Assembly: GCA_002839355.1 (NCBI GenBank)
Contig: PGXW01000006.1
Location: forward strand, 29,879 to 93,878
Direction: 5' to 3'
Source of the DNA: Spirochaetae bacterium HGW-Spirochaetae-2
Lineage (GTDB): Bacteria; Spirochaetota; Spirochaetia; Sphaerochaetales; Sphaerochaetaceae
Length of the DNA stretch: 64,000 nucleotides
The notes under the pieces are model-generated. The model saw only the letters and a list, made by a program, of their open reading frames with translations, did no database searches and was not told the DNA's origin. Below are positions 31,941 to 41,044 of the stretch, piece by piece (position 1 is the stretch's first letter; each line of letters opens with the position of its first letter). A program made the position numbers and the translations under genes.

Positions 31941-33170
31941 TCAGATCACAAACTTTCCACTTTTCATGATCTGCACCTGCTCGCCTGCGCGTGTGGACGC
32001 GGTGATATCCATATCCGGTGAGCCGATCATGAAATCGGTGTGCACCAATGAATTGTTGCATCCGGCTTCCAGCAGCTTTTCGTCTGTCGACAATTGTTCG
32101 GCATTGGCCAGGCAACTGGGATATCCGGCGCCAAGGGCAAGATGGCAGGACGCGTTCTCATCGAACAGGATCGAATGGAAAATCCTGTTGGAACGGGCGA
32201 TCGGAGAATCCTCTCCGACCAGGGCAACCTCCCCGAGATACCGTGCGCCTTCATCGGTATCGAGGAAACGGTCCATGATCTGTTGACCGACCCGGGCTTT
32301 GCACGATACAACCTTGCCATCCTTGAATTCCAATTCCACATCCTCAACCAACGAATCCATGACAGAGACGGGACGTGTGGTCACCACATGACCTTGCACG
32401 AGAAGCCTGTTCGGCGTGGTAAACACCTCTTCGGTAGGAATATTGGCCATGAACCAGGAACCGTTGGGTAGGGGATCGCCACCACCCATCCACCGGTGCG
32501 CTTCGGTGAAGCCGATGGTCAAATCGGTTTTCGTGCTGGTGAAATGCAGAGTCGATATCTTCAGGTTGTTCAAGAACAGACTTCTTTCCAGGAGCATCCC
32601 GGCATGCTGTTTCCATGCAGCCGCGGGGTCGTCCGTATCCAGCCGAAGGATCGGGGCCAGGACATGCCAGAACTCTTCGACTGTAGCATCGGGCCCAAGC
32701 ACCGATTTCGCCCAGATCGGACCAGGTGCGCATACGACACACCAGGGATGTTCGTTGCGCATCCGGCTTTGCCGATACAATGCTCCCGACCTGCCGATTG
32801 CACTTTTGTAAGCCGATAGCTTTTGTGCATCGGCATCCTCCAGCCACTGCCTGTCCTCGGTGTTGTCGATACGGACATATGCCCAGTCCTTCACCATCAT
32901 CTCATAGTCGACCAGCTTTGCAAAATCGGGTACGGCTCCAAGTTGCTCCGGATTCTGTGCATCGATGCGTTTGCGTACCAACTTGAGATCATCGATCTGG
33001 ATATCCACCAACAGAGCACCGCATCCGTATGCGATTTCTGCGATTTTCTGTGCGAACCAATAGTTCTCCGCGCCTGTCTTTATCTGTAGGCATTGCCCGC
33101 CATAGAGTCCGACACCAGTATGTACAATCAAGGCTGCGTAGTCTTCGACCATTTGTCCAATAGTTTTCAT
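31941..33170 (-). CDS. M29 family metalloaminopeptidase (AmpS-like)
   Basis: A 409-residue aminopeptidase of family M29 (thermophilic aminopeptidase/AmpS). The C-terminal catalytic domain shows the expected metal ligands: Glu in NIPTEEVFTTP, Glu in YLGEVALV, His in CHLALGAGYP, and His/Asp in LVHTDFMIGSPDMDI. It would remove N-terminal residues from peptides in the cytoplasm. The ATG at 33170 follows TGAGG; the GTG two codons earlier is an alternative. It lies 32 nt downstream of a divergent paralogue on the same strand. Confidence 0.92.
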   Translation of the reverse strand: MKTIGQMVEDYAALIVHTGVGLYGGQCLQIKTGAENYWFAQKIAEIAYGCGALLVDIQIDDLKLVRKRIDAQNPEQLGAVPDFAKLVDYEMMVKDWAYVRIDNTEDRQWLEDADAQKLSAYKSAIGRSGALYRQSRMRNEHPWCVVCAPGPIWAKSVLGPDATVEEFWHVLAPILRLDTDDPAAAWKQHAGMLLERSLFLNNLKISTLHFTSTKTDLTIGFTEAHRWMGGGDPLPNGSWFMANIPTEEVFTTPNRLLVQGHVVTTRPVSVMDSLVEDVELEFKDGKVVSCKARVGQQIMDRFLDTDEGARYLGEVALVGEDSPIARSNRIFHSILFDENASCHLALGAGYPSCLANAEQLSTDEKLLEAGCNNSLVHTDFMIGSPDMDITASTRAGEQVQIMKSGKFVI

Positions 33171-33202
33171 ATTCACCTCAAAAATTTCCTGAATGTAGGA
33201 AT

Positions 33203-34396
33203 TTACGTTAGAAATACTCCATTTTGCATGAAGAAAATTTCAGATCCATCGTCCAGGCGGGCTGAAACCTGTAGGTCTGCAGTACCTATGGGGACCCTGG
33301 CCCGTAGCGTGCTGACATTGCAGCCGGTCTGTTCCTGCAATTCCATTTCGTCCGCATAGGTATCCAAGGCTTCCAGGTGGTACGTTTCACCCATGCCAAT
33401 GGTAATCGAGCTGGTAAGGTTCTCGTCGAATCCACCATAGCCGAAATGATGGGCGAGGGTACCCAAATGGGAATGTTCGTCGACCAGCGACAATTCCCCC
33501 AGCTTGGCACTGCCGCTGTCCATCGACAAGGCGAGGGCCAACAATTCTTTTCCCCTGTCGGCATCGAAATCCACAATGGTTCCCTGTGAAAGCTCGAAGC
33601 TGGCCCCTTCCACCATGCCACCCAGCAGCCGGAAGGGACGGGATGCCTTGACAACGCCCCGACCTTGCAACCGTTCGACCAGCATGCTGACACGTTCCAA
33701 TGGAAGCAGGGGCAGGAATGTACGCCCGCTGCCGAGTCTGCGTACTCCACCGCGCCAACGTGATTGCTCGACAGCCGAGACGGAAAAATCGGTACCATTG
33801 TCGGACCGCATGTGCCAGGATACCACGTCGTGCCGGTTCAGCAGCGACAACCGGTGGTCTATCCACGTGACCTGGTCCTGCCATGCACGAAGCGGATTGG
33901 GCGTATCGAGTTTGAATACCGGGCCAAGTGCTTTCCAGAGGTCTTCCTCGGAGGTTTTCTTTCCCAGGATCCTTCGCGCCCATACCGGACCGGGAACCGG
34001 TACGACAGCCCACGGTGCGACCTGCTTGTCCAATTGGGGAGGGGCCAGGTTGCCGACCTTCTGGAGCAATCCCATATTCTGGACAATATCAACAGGATCG
34101 GCAGTGAAATCCCAATCGCGGTCCTCAGTATCGTCCAGACGAAGCAATGCGGCACCTGTCGGAGGAGCCAGCGACTGTTCGTGGATTACTGGAGTCACCT
34201 CGAGCACATCACCAGGGACACCGTCCTCGATCACAACGATATGGACAGGTTGCAGGGTCGTTTCACTGGCGATTTGCGCCAATTCCCGGGCAAAATCAAG
34301 ATGCGAAGGGTTTGTATTGATAGACAGGGAATCCCCTTGTTGGATGCGAACAGCCACTCGTAGCAGGATTTCCATATAGGTAGAACGATAATCCAT
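33203..34396 (-). CDS. M29-like paralogue lacking metal ligands
   Basis: A 397-residue protein that aligns along its length with the next gene (for example APWAVVPVPGPVWARRILG against HPWCVVCAPGPIWAKSVLG). The two glutamates remain (LPLERVSML, KLGELSLVD), but the first histidine position reads SSITIGMGE instead of CHLALGAG, and the His/Asp pair region reads TLRARVPIGTADL. It is therefore probably not an active peptidase; it may bind peptides or the neighbouring enzyme. ATG 34396 follows GGGAGGA; an upstream extension in frame is unlikely. Confidence 0.78.
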   Translation of the reverse strand: MDYRSTYMEILLRVAVRIQQGDSLSINTNPSHLDFARELAQIASETTLQPVHIVVIEDGVPGDVLEVTPVIHEQSLAPPTGAALLRLDDTEDRDWDFTADPVDIVQNMGLLQKVGNLAPPQLDKQVAPWAVVPVPGPVWARRILGKKTSEEDLWKALGPVFKLDTPNPLRAWQDQVTWIDHRLSLLNRHDVVSWHMRSDNGTDFSVSAVEQSRWRGGVRRLGSGRTFLPLLPLERVSMLVERLQGRGVVKASRPFRLLGGMVEGASFELSQGTIVDFDADRGKELLALALSMDSGSAKLGELSLVDEHSHLGTLAHHFGYGGFDENLTSSITIGMGETYHLEALDTYADEMELQEQTGCNVSTLRARVPIGTADLQVSARLDDGSEIFFMQNGVFLT

Positions 34397-34499
34397 ATTC
34401 CTCCCAAACTGTAATGGAACCATAGATTCACAGTGTACAATATATCCGGTGGAAAGACCAAGCAGTCTGCCAATAGAATAGGAAATTTGGCATGGGCTC

Positions 34500-34528
34500 T
34501 TGACCATCGGTCCACTTTCCGTTATTAA
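34500..34528 (+). promoter_or_regulatory. Promoter of tRNA-Gly
   Basis: TTGACC (34500-34505), a 17-bp spacer and TATTAA (34523-34528), 25 nt before the tRNA. Confidence 0.7.
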
Positions 34529-34553
34529 TATGTTCCATACGAAACCGAAGCGT

Positions 34554-34624
34554 GCGCCTGTGGTATAGTGGTATTACCTCAGCCTTCCAAGCTGAAGAGG
34601 CGGGTTCGATTCCCGTCGGGCGCT
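34554..34624 (+). tRNA. tRNA-Gly (anticodon TCC)
   Basis: A 71-nt cloverleaf: acceptor GCGCCTG/CGGGCGC, anticodon stem TCAGC/GCTGA with loop CTTCCAA, T-arm GCGGG-TTCGATT-CCCGT. Anticodon TCC reads GGA (and GGG). CCA is not encoded. Confidence 0.95.
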
Positions 34625-34633
34625 TTACCGGGA

Positions 34634-34655
34634 GCCTGGCACAGCCAGGTTTTTT
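34634..34655 (+). terminator. Terminator of tRNA-Gly
   Basis: CCTGGC-ACA-GCCAGG hairpin followed by TTTTTT. Confidence 0.88.
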
Positions 34656-34758
34656 CATGTCCAACCGGGGAATCCCCCCAGGACGCTTGCAGCAGGATGG
34701 AGGCAGTCGCCTCCTGCAAGTGAATCCGATAGACTGCCGACAATACAAGAGGTGTACA

Positions 34759-35001
34759 ATGGGAGTTCGTGGAGAAGTGTATTCAACGAAACTTGTTACC
34801 AATGACAGGACGTATTTCTTCAATGTGAAGGAAAATGTCTATGGTGATTTGTTTCTCAATATTGTGGAAAGCAAGGGAATGGAAGGGGGCTCGGGGAAAT
34901 TCATCCGCCAGTCCATCCTGGTGTATCAAGAGGATCTCGGGGAATTTGTCCAAGAGTTCCAGAAGACGCTCGATTTCCTCAAGCAGACCGCAAAGAAGTA
35001 A
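34759..35001 (+). CDS. PUR-domain nucleic-acid-binding protein (BpuR-like, DUF3276)
   Basis: An 80-residue protein: [35 protein letters not shown] and [17 protein letters not shown] match bacterial PUR-alpha (DUF3276) proteins. In Borrelia the homologue BpuR binds single-stranded nucleic acid and regulates gene expression. The ATG follows AGAGGTG. A hairpin in the 5' region (GGAGGC/GCCTCC, about 34695-34711) may influence expression. It converges on rnhB across a terminator. Confidence 0.85.
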   Translation: MGVRGEVYSTKLVTNDRTYFFNVKENVYGDLFLNIVESKGMEGGSGKFIRQSILVYQEDLGEFVQEFQKTLDFLKQTAKK

Positions 35002-35010
35002 AGAAGTAAA

Positions 35011-35048
35011 AAATACCAATACCCTGGGGCAAGTGTCAGGGTATCGGT
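35011..35048 (-). terminator. Terminator of rnhB (possibly bidirectional)
   Basis: ATACCCTG (35019-35026) pairs with CAGGGTAT (35037-35044). On the minus strand it is followed by TGGTATTTTTTAC, giving a U tract for rnhB. Confidence 0.75.
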
Positions 35049-35096
35049 CCAACGCTGAAAGAACTCGCCCCCGAATCACCACAAGTCCCATCCCAT

Positions 35097-35651
35097 TCAA
35101 TATCTGAACGTCAGACGCTGGATGGGGCTTGGCCCGAACGTACGGCAAGCTTCCAAATGGGCTTTTGTCGGGTAGCCCTTATGACCGGCGTATCCCCACT
35201 GCGGATACCTCTTATCCATCAACACCATCAAATTGTCACGTGCAGTCTTGGCCAGGATCGAAGCGGCCATTATCTCGAATACGGAATCGTCACCTTTCAC
35301 CACCGCCTGGCAGGGTAGTGCAAACCGGGGAGTCTTGTTTCCATCGACCAGGATGAGGTCGACATGAACTCCGCTGCGTTCGATTTTCGCAAACGCCCGT
35401 TGCATGGCATGCAACGTCGCTTGCAGGATATTCACAGAATCGATTTCCGCTCTACTCGACCATGCGACCGCCCAAGCCAGCGAGCGTTGCTTTATGACAG
35501 TTTCGGCCGCCTCCCGGCGCTTCTGCGATAGCTTCTTGGAATCCGCGAGTATCTCGAAGGGGAAGTCTTTCGGCAACACGACTGCAGCGGCACACACCGG
35601 ACCTGCGATCGGTCCCCGTCCAGCTTCATCGATTCCACATATGTTGACCAT
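35097..35651 (-). CDS. rnhB: Ribonuclease HII
   Basis: A 184-residue RNase HII that cuts the RNA strand of RNA-DNA hybrids and single ribonucleotides in DNA. The catalytic GIDEAGRGPIAGP is at the N-terminus, followed by DSKKLS, LVDGN and AASILAKTARDNLM with the remaining acidic residues. The ATG at 35651 has no ribosome binding site; a promoter -10 box ends 7 nt before it, suggesting a leaderless message. It diverges from smc. Confidence 0.94.
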   Translation of the reverse strand: MVNICGIDEAGRGPIAGPVCAAAVVLPKDFPFEILADSKKLSQKRREAAETVIKQRSLAWAVAWSSRAEIDSVNILQATLHAMQRAFAKIERSGVHVDLILVDGNKTPRFALPCQAVVKGDDSVFEIMAASILAKTARDNLMVLMDKRYPQWGYAGHKGYPTKAHLEACRTFGPSPIQRLTFRY

Positions 35652-35658
35652 GGTTGCG

Positions 35659-35688
35659 ATAGTAGTGTGCCCAGATGCAATTTGTCAA
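35659..35688 (-). promoter_or_regulatory. rnhB promoter abutting the start codon
   Basis: On the minus strand TTGACA (35688-35683), an 18-bp spacer and TACTAT (35664-35659), then 7 nt to the ATG. No Shine-Dalgarno sequence fits between. Confidence 0.5.
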
Positions 35689-35710
35689 TTCCAGACAGGT
35701 GTGGTATACT
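35682..35710 (+). promoter_or_regulatory. smc promoter
   Basis: TTGTCA (35682-35687), a 17-bp spacer and TATACT (35705-35710). Its -35 box overlaps the -35 box of the divergent rnhB promoter, so polymerases would compete. Confidence 0.65.
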
Positions 35711-35795
35711 CGCCCTCGTGGACGACTGGTCTCTCGTCTCGTATGCAGCGGGAGTATCCGGTCGCGTTTATTGTTCAAGCAAGTGGGAGATCCGG

Positions 35796-38636
35796 TTGTT
35801 CCTCAAAAGCCTAGAATTATATGGATTCAAATCGTTCGCCGACAAGACCCGTCTGGAATTCGCAGATGGGACAACGTCGTTGCTCGGACCCAACGGATGC
35901 GGCAAGAGCAACATCGTGGATGCCATCAAATGGGTGCTCGGCGAACAATCCACCAAAACCCTCCGTGCGGGAAAAATGGAAGATGTGATCTTCAATGGCA
36001 CCGAAACGCGCAAACCGTTGAATGTCGCGGAGGTAACGCTGGTCGTGAGCAACGAAGCGGGCCTGTTGCCGACAGAACATACCGAGGTGGAGATCAAACG
36101 CCGGTTGTTCCGTAGCGGGGAAAGTGAGTTCTACATAAACCGCAACCCTGTCCGCCTCAAGGATATCCGGGAATTGTTCTTCGACACCGGGGTCGGGAAA
36201 TCGGCCTACTCGATACTCGAACAAGGCAAGATAGACCAGATTTTGAGCCATAAGCCCGAGGACCGGAGATACATCTTCGAGGAAGCCGCCGGAATCACCC
36301 GCTACAAGCTCAGAAGCTTGGAGGCGGCCCGGAAACTCGAACGAACCGAGGAGAACATCGAACAGGTCGATACCCTGCTGGGTGAGATCAAGCGGCAATA
36401 CGACTCGCGCAAGGCACAGGCGGCCAAGGCTGCCCGATACCGCGAGCTCGAGAAAGAACAGTCCGTCATGGAAGTCGATGTGCAGTTGTCCACGGTCAAG
36501 TCGTTCCTGTTGCTCATAGATTCCAGAAAGGAACAACTCGCGAAATCCCAAGCGGCATACGATCAGCTCAAGGATGATATCGCATTTCAGACCCAACAGA
36601 TGGAGGACGAGCAGAGCGAGATCCGCCACCATGCCGAAACGCGGGTGAATATACAGACAAGGATACAACGGCTGGAGGAACAGCTCAACGGCAAGCGGGA
36701 CCAGTTGGAATTGCTCCAACAACGGTACCGCGATTTCCTGCGCAGCAAGGACGAGGCCGATTCACGCGCTTCGCAGATACTGGAACGGATCGAGCGGGAC
36801 GAGGAGGAACTCGAAACGCAACGCGACCATGCCCAGGTGCTCTCCGATATGATCAAGGAACTCGCTGAAAAGATCACCCAACATGAAACGCAGATGACAG
36901 GTACACAAAATCTCATCAAGGACCATGACCGGGAGATCGGGGAACGCGAGGCGGCGATCTTGGCCGAGGAGGAAATCCAGAAGGACCTCGGGCTGCAGTT
37001 GCAGGAGCTTACGGACAGGATAGTCGTCGAATTGGATGCGAAGATCAGTGAGAGCGGGTATTCGACCCAAGCACGCAAGAAAGCCGAGACAGCCTTCTCC
37101 GAGCGTTTGGAACGGATCAAGGTTGCCCTTGTGGAACGGAAGGAATTCGGGAAGAAGCTCCAGGCGATGGTCGATTCCAGGGCTACAGACCCAAAGAGCG
37201 CCATGCAGGACTGGCAGCGGTTCCTCGACGAGCTGGCACGTTCGGTCGATGCCCTTTCCGAGCTGTTCGCCGCGTATGGGAAGAGCCTCCCCAGTTTTAT
37301 AGACGATCTGCTTGCTCCCGAAGGCATCATCACAAAAAAGCATGCGATCGACAAGGATATGGCCGATTCCAGGACAAAGACATCCACACACCGGCAGTCG
37401 ATCTCCACCTTGCGCGAGGAGAATCGCGGTTTGGCCGAATTGCTCGAGCAGTACAGGGAGCGGTTGACGCAACTGAAGGTTTCGTTGGGTGAGCACACCG
37501 CCCGAAGCGCGAGCACGAAGTCATTGATAGAGAATCTCGAGAAGAATGCCACCGAACAGCGCTATCTGCATGGGGATGCCGTCCGCGATGCCCAAGTCGC
37601 CCAACAGCGGGTCGAAGAGGCGATCGAGCAGATGGCGGTTGTCAGGGACGACCAGCAACGCATCCACGATGAGAAGGATTCGCTCGAAGGGCAACTTGTC
37701 GAGATTATCGAGGTCATAGAACGCGAGAACGAACGGATCAGCGGAGAGCGGCAGAAGATCAACCAGCGGTATTCCGAATTGAACGAATTGCGCGGCACCA
37801 TAGACAAGTATACCTTCCACATCGAGTCGATACACGAACAGATCCAAGGTGTCTACCGGAACTTCTTCGATACCTATGGCAAGAGCCTGAAGGAATTCGA
37901 CGACCGCCTCGGTGAGGAAATCGGAGATATCGCCCAGTTGCGCGAGCGCCTGGCGCAGGTCAAGAAACAGATCCAGGGCATGGGCTACATCAACCACATG
38001 GCCGAAGAGGAGTTCGCCGAAATCAAGGAACGGTACGATTTCTTGACCCGGCAGATGGACGACCTGGTGAAGGCCAAGAACGACCTGGCACGGGTTATCG
38101 AGGAGATCAAGAAGCGTTCGGAGGAGATGTTCCTCGATTCCTACCAAAAGATACGGGTGAATTTCCAACAGATGTTCCATCGCATGTTCGGTGGCGGTCG
38201 TGCCGAGTTGCGGCTGCTCGATCCGGAGAATATCCTGGAGTGCGGCATAGATATACTTGCCCAGCCCCCCGGCAAGAAATTGGACCGGTTGGCGCCGCTT
38301 TCGGGTGGTGAGAAATCGTTGACCGCTGTCGCGCTGCTGTTTGCGACCTACAAGGTGAAACCTTCCCCGTTCTGTATCCTCGACGAGATCGACGCCGCAT
38401 TGGATGACAGGAATATCGGCTATTTCCTGAGTGTCCTGGAGGATTTCAGCACATCCTCCCAGTTCATCATCATCACACACAACAAGCATACCGTCATGGG
38501 TTCGCAGACGTTGCTGGGGGTCACCATGCAGGAGCGGGGTGTGTCGAAGGCGATCAGCTATCGCATGGGATGGGAGGCCGACCAGGAGGTTATCCATGAC
38601 ATGCAGGTTGACACTGGCTCAGAAAATACAGTATAA
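35796..38636 (+). CDS. smc: Chromosome segregation/condensin ATPase SMC (short form)
   Basis: A 946-residue SMC protein. The head halves are clear: N-terminal LLGPNGCGKSNIVDAIKWVLGEQ with AGKMEDVIFNGTE, and C-terminal LSGGEKSLTAVALLFA, CILDEIDAALDD and IIITHNK. Long coiled coils lie between (about 170-500 and 520-790). The middle, about residues 455-500, has none of the glycine-rich features of the canonical SMC hinge, and the protein is roughly 200 residues shorter than usual. The TTG at 35796 follows GGGAGA. It leads the smc-ffh-rpsP operon. Confidence 0.9.
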   Translation: MFLKSLELYGFKSFADKTRLEFADGTTSLLGPNGCGKSNIVDAIKWVLGEQSTKTLRAGKMEDVIFNGTETRKPLNVAEVTLVVSNEAGLLPTEHTEVEIKRRLFRSGESEFYINRNPVRLKDIRELFFDTGVGKSAYSILEQGKIDQILSHKPEDRRYIFEEAAGITRYKLRSLEAARKLERTEENIEQVDTLLGEIKRQYDSRKAQAAKAARYRELEKEQSVMEVDVQLSTVKSFLLLIDSRKEQLAKSQAAYDQLKDDIAFQTQQMEDEQSEIRHHAETRVNIQTRIQRLEEQLNGKRDQLELLQQRYRDFLRSKDEADSRASQILERIERDEEELETQRDHAQVLSDMIKELAEKITQHETQMTGTQNLIKDHDREIGEREAAILAEEEIQKDLGLQLQELTDRIVVELDAKISESGYSTQARKKAETAFSERLERIKVALVERKEFGKKLQAMVDSRATDPKSAMQDWQRFLDELARSVDALSELFAAYGKSLPSFIDDLLAPEGIITKKHAIDKDMADSRTKTSTHRQSISTLREENRGLAELLEQYRERLTQLKVSLGEHTARSASTKSLIENLEKNATEQRYLHGDAVRDAQVAQQRVEEAIEQMAVVRDDQQRIHDEKDSLEGQLVEIIEVIERENERISGERQKINQRYSELNELRGTIDKYTFHIESIHEQIQGVYRNFFDTYGKSLKEFDDRLGEEIGDIAQLRERLAQVKKQIQGMGYINHMAEEEFAEIKERYDFLTRQMDDLVKAKNDLARVIEEIKKRSEEMFLDSYQKIRVNFQQMFHRMFGGGRAELRLLDPENILECGIDILAQPPGKKLDRLAPLSGGEKSLTAVALLFATYKVKPSPFCILDEIDAALDDRNIGYFLSVLEDFSTSSQFIIITHNKHTVMGSQTLLGVTMQERGVSKAISYRMGWEADQEVIHDMQVDTGSENTV

Positions 38637-38671
38637 ATCTTTACCGTAACGCAGATAGATTTGGATGGATA

Positions 38672-40003
38672 ATGTTTGATTCAATAAGCGAGAAATTTAC
38701 TGGGATCGTCAGGTCGTTCAGCGGCAAGGCGAAAATCACCGAGAAAAATATTCAGGATGCAGTCGAAGAGATCAAGATTGCGCTGCTTGAGGCAGACGTA
38801 AATCTTCGTGTCGTCAGACGTTTTATCAATCGGACCATGGAAGAGGCTACCGGTGAGAAGGTGCTCAAATCCATCGATCCGGGCCAGCAGTTCATCAAGA
38901 TCGTCTATGACAAGATGGTGCAATTGCTTGGTGACGAAGAGAGCCAGCACTTGAACCTGAAGGGGCCGGACACCACCAGTGTCATCCTCATGATGGGCTT
39001 GCAGGGTTCCGGAAAGACGACTACCGCTGCGAAATTGGCCGCAAGATTGAAGAAGCAGGGAAGAAGACCCCTTTTGGTAGCCGCGGACCTTGTCCGGCCG
39101 GCCGCCGTGTTGCAGCTCCAGGTCCTTGGTGAAAAGATCGATGTTCCCGTATACGCCGAAGACTCCAAGGATCCCGTATCGGTTGCGCGCAATGCGTTGG
39201 CAAAGGCAAAGCGGGACCAATTCGACATTCTGATCGTCGACACGTCGGGACGCATGCACCTGGACGAGACCATGATGGACGAGATCAAACGGATCCACCA
39301 GGCGGTTTCTCCCGACGAGACTCTGTTCGTCGCCGATGCGATGACTGGCCAGAATGCCGTCACCATCGCACAGGAATTCGAAGAGAAGGTCGGAATCTCC
39401 GGCGTCATATTGAGCAAGTTCGATTCCGACACACGTGGTGGTGCAGCCCTTTCGTTGCGTTCCATTGTCGGAAAGCCGATCAAATTCATCGGTGTCGGGG
39501 AAAAGGTGGAGGATCTCGATCCTTTCTACCCGGAGCGTATCGCTTCCCGTATCCTCGGCATGGGCGACGTCGTCTCATTGGTGGAGAAAGCCCAGGAGAC
39601 CATCGACCAGGCTGAGGCTGAACGGATGCAGGAGAAGATGAGCAAGAACACCTTCGACCTGCAGGATTATCTCGACCAGCTCGACCGCATGGACAAGATG
39701 GGTTCCATCGACAAGATCATCGACATGATCCCCGGAGCGAAGGGGACTGTCAGTGAAGACGACATAGATACTGCGGAAATGAATCGGGAAAAGGCAATCA
39801 TCCAGTCTATGACCTATGCGGAACGCACGAATTACCGTATACTGGGTCCGACGAGACGGAAACGGATCGCACGGGGCAGCGGAACATCGGTGAACGATGT
39901 GAACCGGATGCTGAAGAAATTTGAGAAGATGCGGCTTACCATGAAGAAGTTCGCAAAAAATAAAAAATACCAAGCTTCAATGTTGAAACACATGGGTATG
40001 TAA
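38672..40003 (+). CDS. ffh: Signal recognition particle protein Ffh
   Basis: A 443-residue SRP54 GTPase that targets nascent membrane proteins. The N domain is residues 1-90. The G domain has [25 protein letters not shown] and [14 protein letters not shown]. The methionine-rich M domain starts near 300 and ends [23 protein letters not shown]. The start lies 35 nt after smc. Confidence 0.97.
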   Translation: MFDSISEKFTGIVRSFSGKAKITEKNIQDAVEEIKIALLEADVNLRVVRRFINRTMEEATGEKVLKSIDPGQQFIKIVYDKMVQLLGDEESQHLNLKGPDTTSVILMMGLQGSGKTTTAAKLAARLKKQGRRPLLVAADLVRPAAVLQLQVLGEKIDVPVYAEDSKDPVSVARNALAKAKRDQFDILIVDTSGRMHLDETMMDEIKRIHQAVSPDETLFVADAMTGQNAVTIAQEFEEKVGISGVILSKFDSDTRGGAALSLRSIVGKPIKFIGVGEKVEDLDPFYPERIASRILGMGDVVSLVEKAQETIDQAEAERMQEKMSKNTFDLQDYLDQLDRMDKMGSIDKIIDMIPGAKGTVSEDDIDTAEMNREKAIIQSMTYAERTNYRILGPTRRKRIARGSGTSVNDVNRMLKKFEKMRLTMKKFAKNKKYQASMLKHMGM

Positions 40004-40025
40004 TTGCGTTGAGCAGGAGGAAGTT

Positions 40026-40292
40026 GTGAGTACGAGTATTAGGCTGAAGAGGTTCGGATCGAAAAAGAGACCATACTATCGTTTGGTGGTCATCGATTCC
40101 CAGGCAGCACGGGACAGCCGTTCGATTGAAGAAGTCGGACAATATCATCCCATCGAGGCTGAAGACAAGCAGGTTGTTCTCAAAGAGGATCGCATCAAGG
40201 ACTGGATTGCAAAAGGCGCACAGCCTTCCGCGACAGTCAAGAAGATCCTAAACAAACACCACATCACACTGAACAGAACTCTTCAAGATTAA
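40026..40292 (+). CDS. rpsP: 30S ribosomal protein S16
   Basis: 88 residues with the S16 pattern [26 protein letters not shown] and [13 protein letters not shown]. The GTG start follows AGGAGGA. It heads the conserved rpsP-khpA-rimM-trmD-rplS order. Confidence 0.96.
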   Translation: MSTSIRLKRFGSKKRPYYRLVVIDSQAARDSRSIEEVGQYHPIEAEDKQVVLKEDRIKDWIAKGAQPSATVKKILNKHHITLNRTLQD

Positions 40293-40307
40293 TCGGAGGG
40301 TTTTGTC

Positions 40308-40541
40308 GTGGAAAAGGATCTAGTGGAATACATTGCGAAATCGCTCGTGGACCAACCCGACGAAGTGGTGGTGAATGTGATCGAGGGTGAGCAATCGACC
40401 ATCCTCGAGCTCAAGGTAGCCGCCGACGACGTCGGAAAGGTAATCGGCAAGCAGGGGCGGATAGCCAATGCGGTGCGCGTCATCCTCAGTGCTTCGGCAG
40501 CAAAGGGTGGAAAGCATGTGCAATTGGAAATTCTCGACTGA
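40308..40541 (+). CDS. khpA: KH-domain RNA-binding protein KhpA (YlqC)
   Basis: 77 residues forming one KH domain with the GKVIGKQGRIANAVR loop (GxxG variant GKQG). KhpA-type proteins bind RNA and are coupled to ribosome and division genes in Gram-positives. The GTG follows CGGAGGG; the stop overlaps the rimM ATG by 1 nt. Confidence 0.93.
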   Translation: MEKDLVEYIAKSLVDQPDEVVVNVIEGEQSTILELKVAADDVGKVIGKQGRIANAVRVILSASAAKGGKHVQLEILD

Positions 40542-41044
40542 TGGAATATCTTGCTACGGGGGTCCTCAAAGGCCCCCACGGTGTACAAGGGTTCGTCAAG
40601 GTGCATTCCTACTCGCAGGAATACGGGCATCTCGTTTTGTTGCGTTCCGTTTCCTTGCGTAAGGACGGCACACAACGGGAACTGAAGATAGAGTCCGTCA
40701 AGTCCTCAGGAAAGGAGCTCCTCGTCAAGTTCGAGGGAATCGACACTCCTGAGGTAGCCCGGACATACAATGGCTGGGAAATCTGGGTTCCGCGGCAATC
40801 GGCCGCGAATCTGGAGGATGGCGAATACTATGTGGCCGATTTGGCCGCCTGTAGTCTGCGTGTGGCCGAAAGGATAGTGGGAAAAGTGGTTGGTGTGGTC
40901 GAGGGTCCCCAGGCTCTGTTGCTTGAGGTCGAATCGGCGGCGGACCAGAGGCGGTATCTTGTGCCCTTCATGGGACAATATATCGGAGACGTCGATATGG
41001 AGAAGAAGGAGTTGGAACTGCTGGTTCCGGAATTGCTCGCATGA
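40541..41044 (+). CDS. rimM: 16S rRNA processing protein RimM
   Basis: 167 residues: the N-terminal GVLKGPHGVQGFVKVHSYS and the C-terminal PRC barrel (VVGVVEGPQALLLEV, VPFMGQYIGDVD) define RimM, which helps mature the 30S head with S19. It overlaps khpA and trmD by 1 and 4 nt. Confidence 0.94.
   Translation: MEYLATGVLKGPHGVQGFVKVHSYSQEYGHLVLLRSVSLRKDGTQRELKIESVKSSGKELLVKFEGIDTPEVARTYNGWEIWVPRQSAANLEDGEYYVADLAACSLRVAERIVGKVVGVVEGPQALLLEVESAADQRRYLVPFMGQYIGDVDMEKKELELLVPELLA

Noticed and set aside
34690-34740. Hairpin upstream of the PUR-domain gene as another copy of the 9.7 kb element
   Set aside because: It shares only a GGAGGC/GCCTCC stem; flanking sequence does not match.
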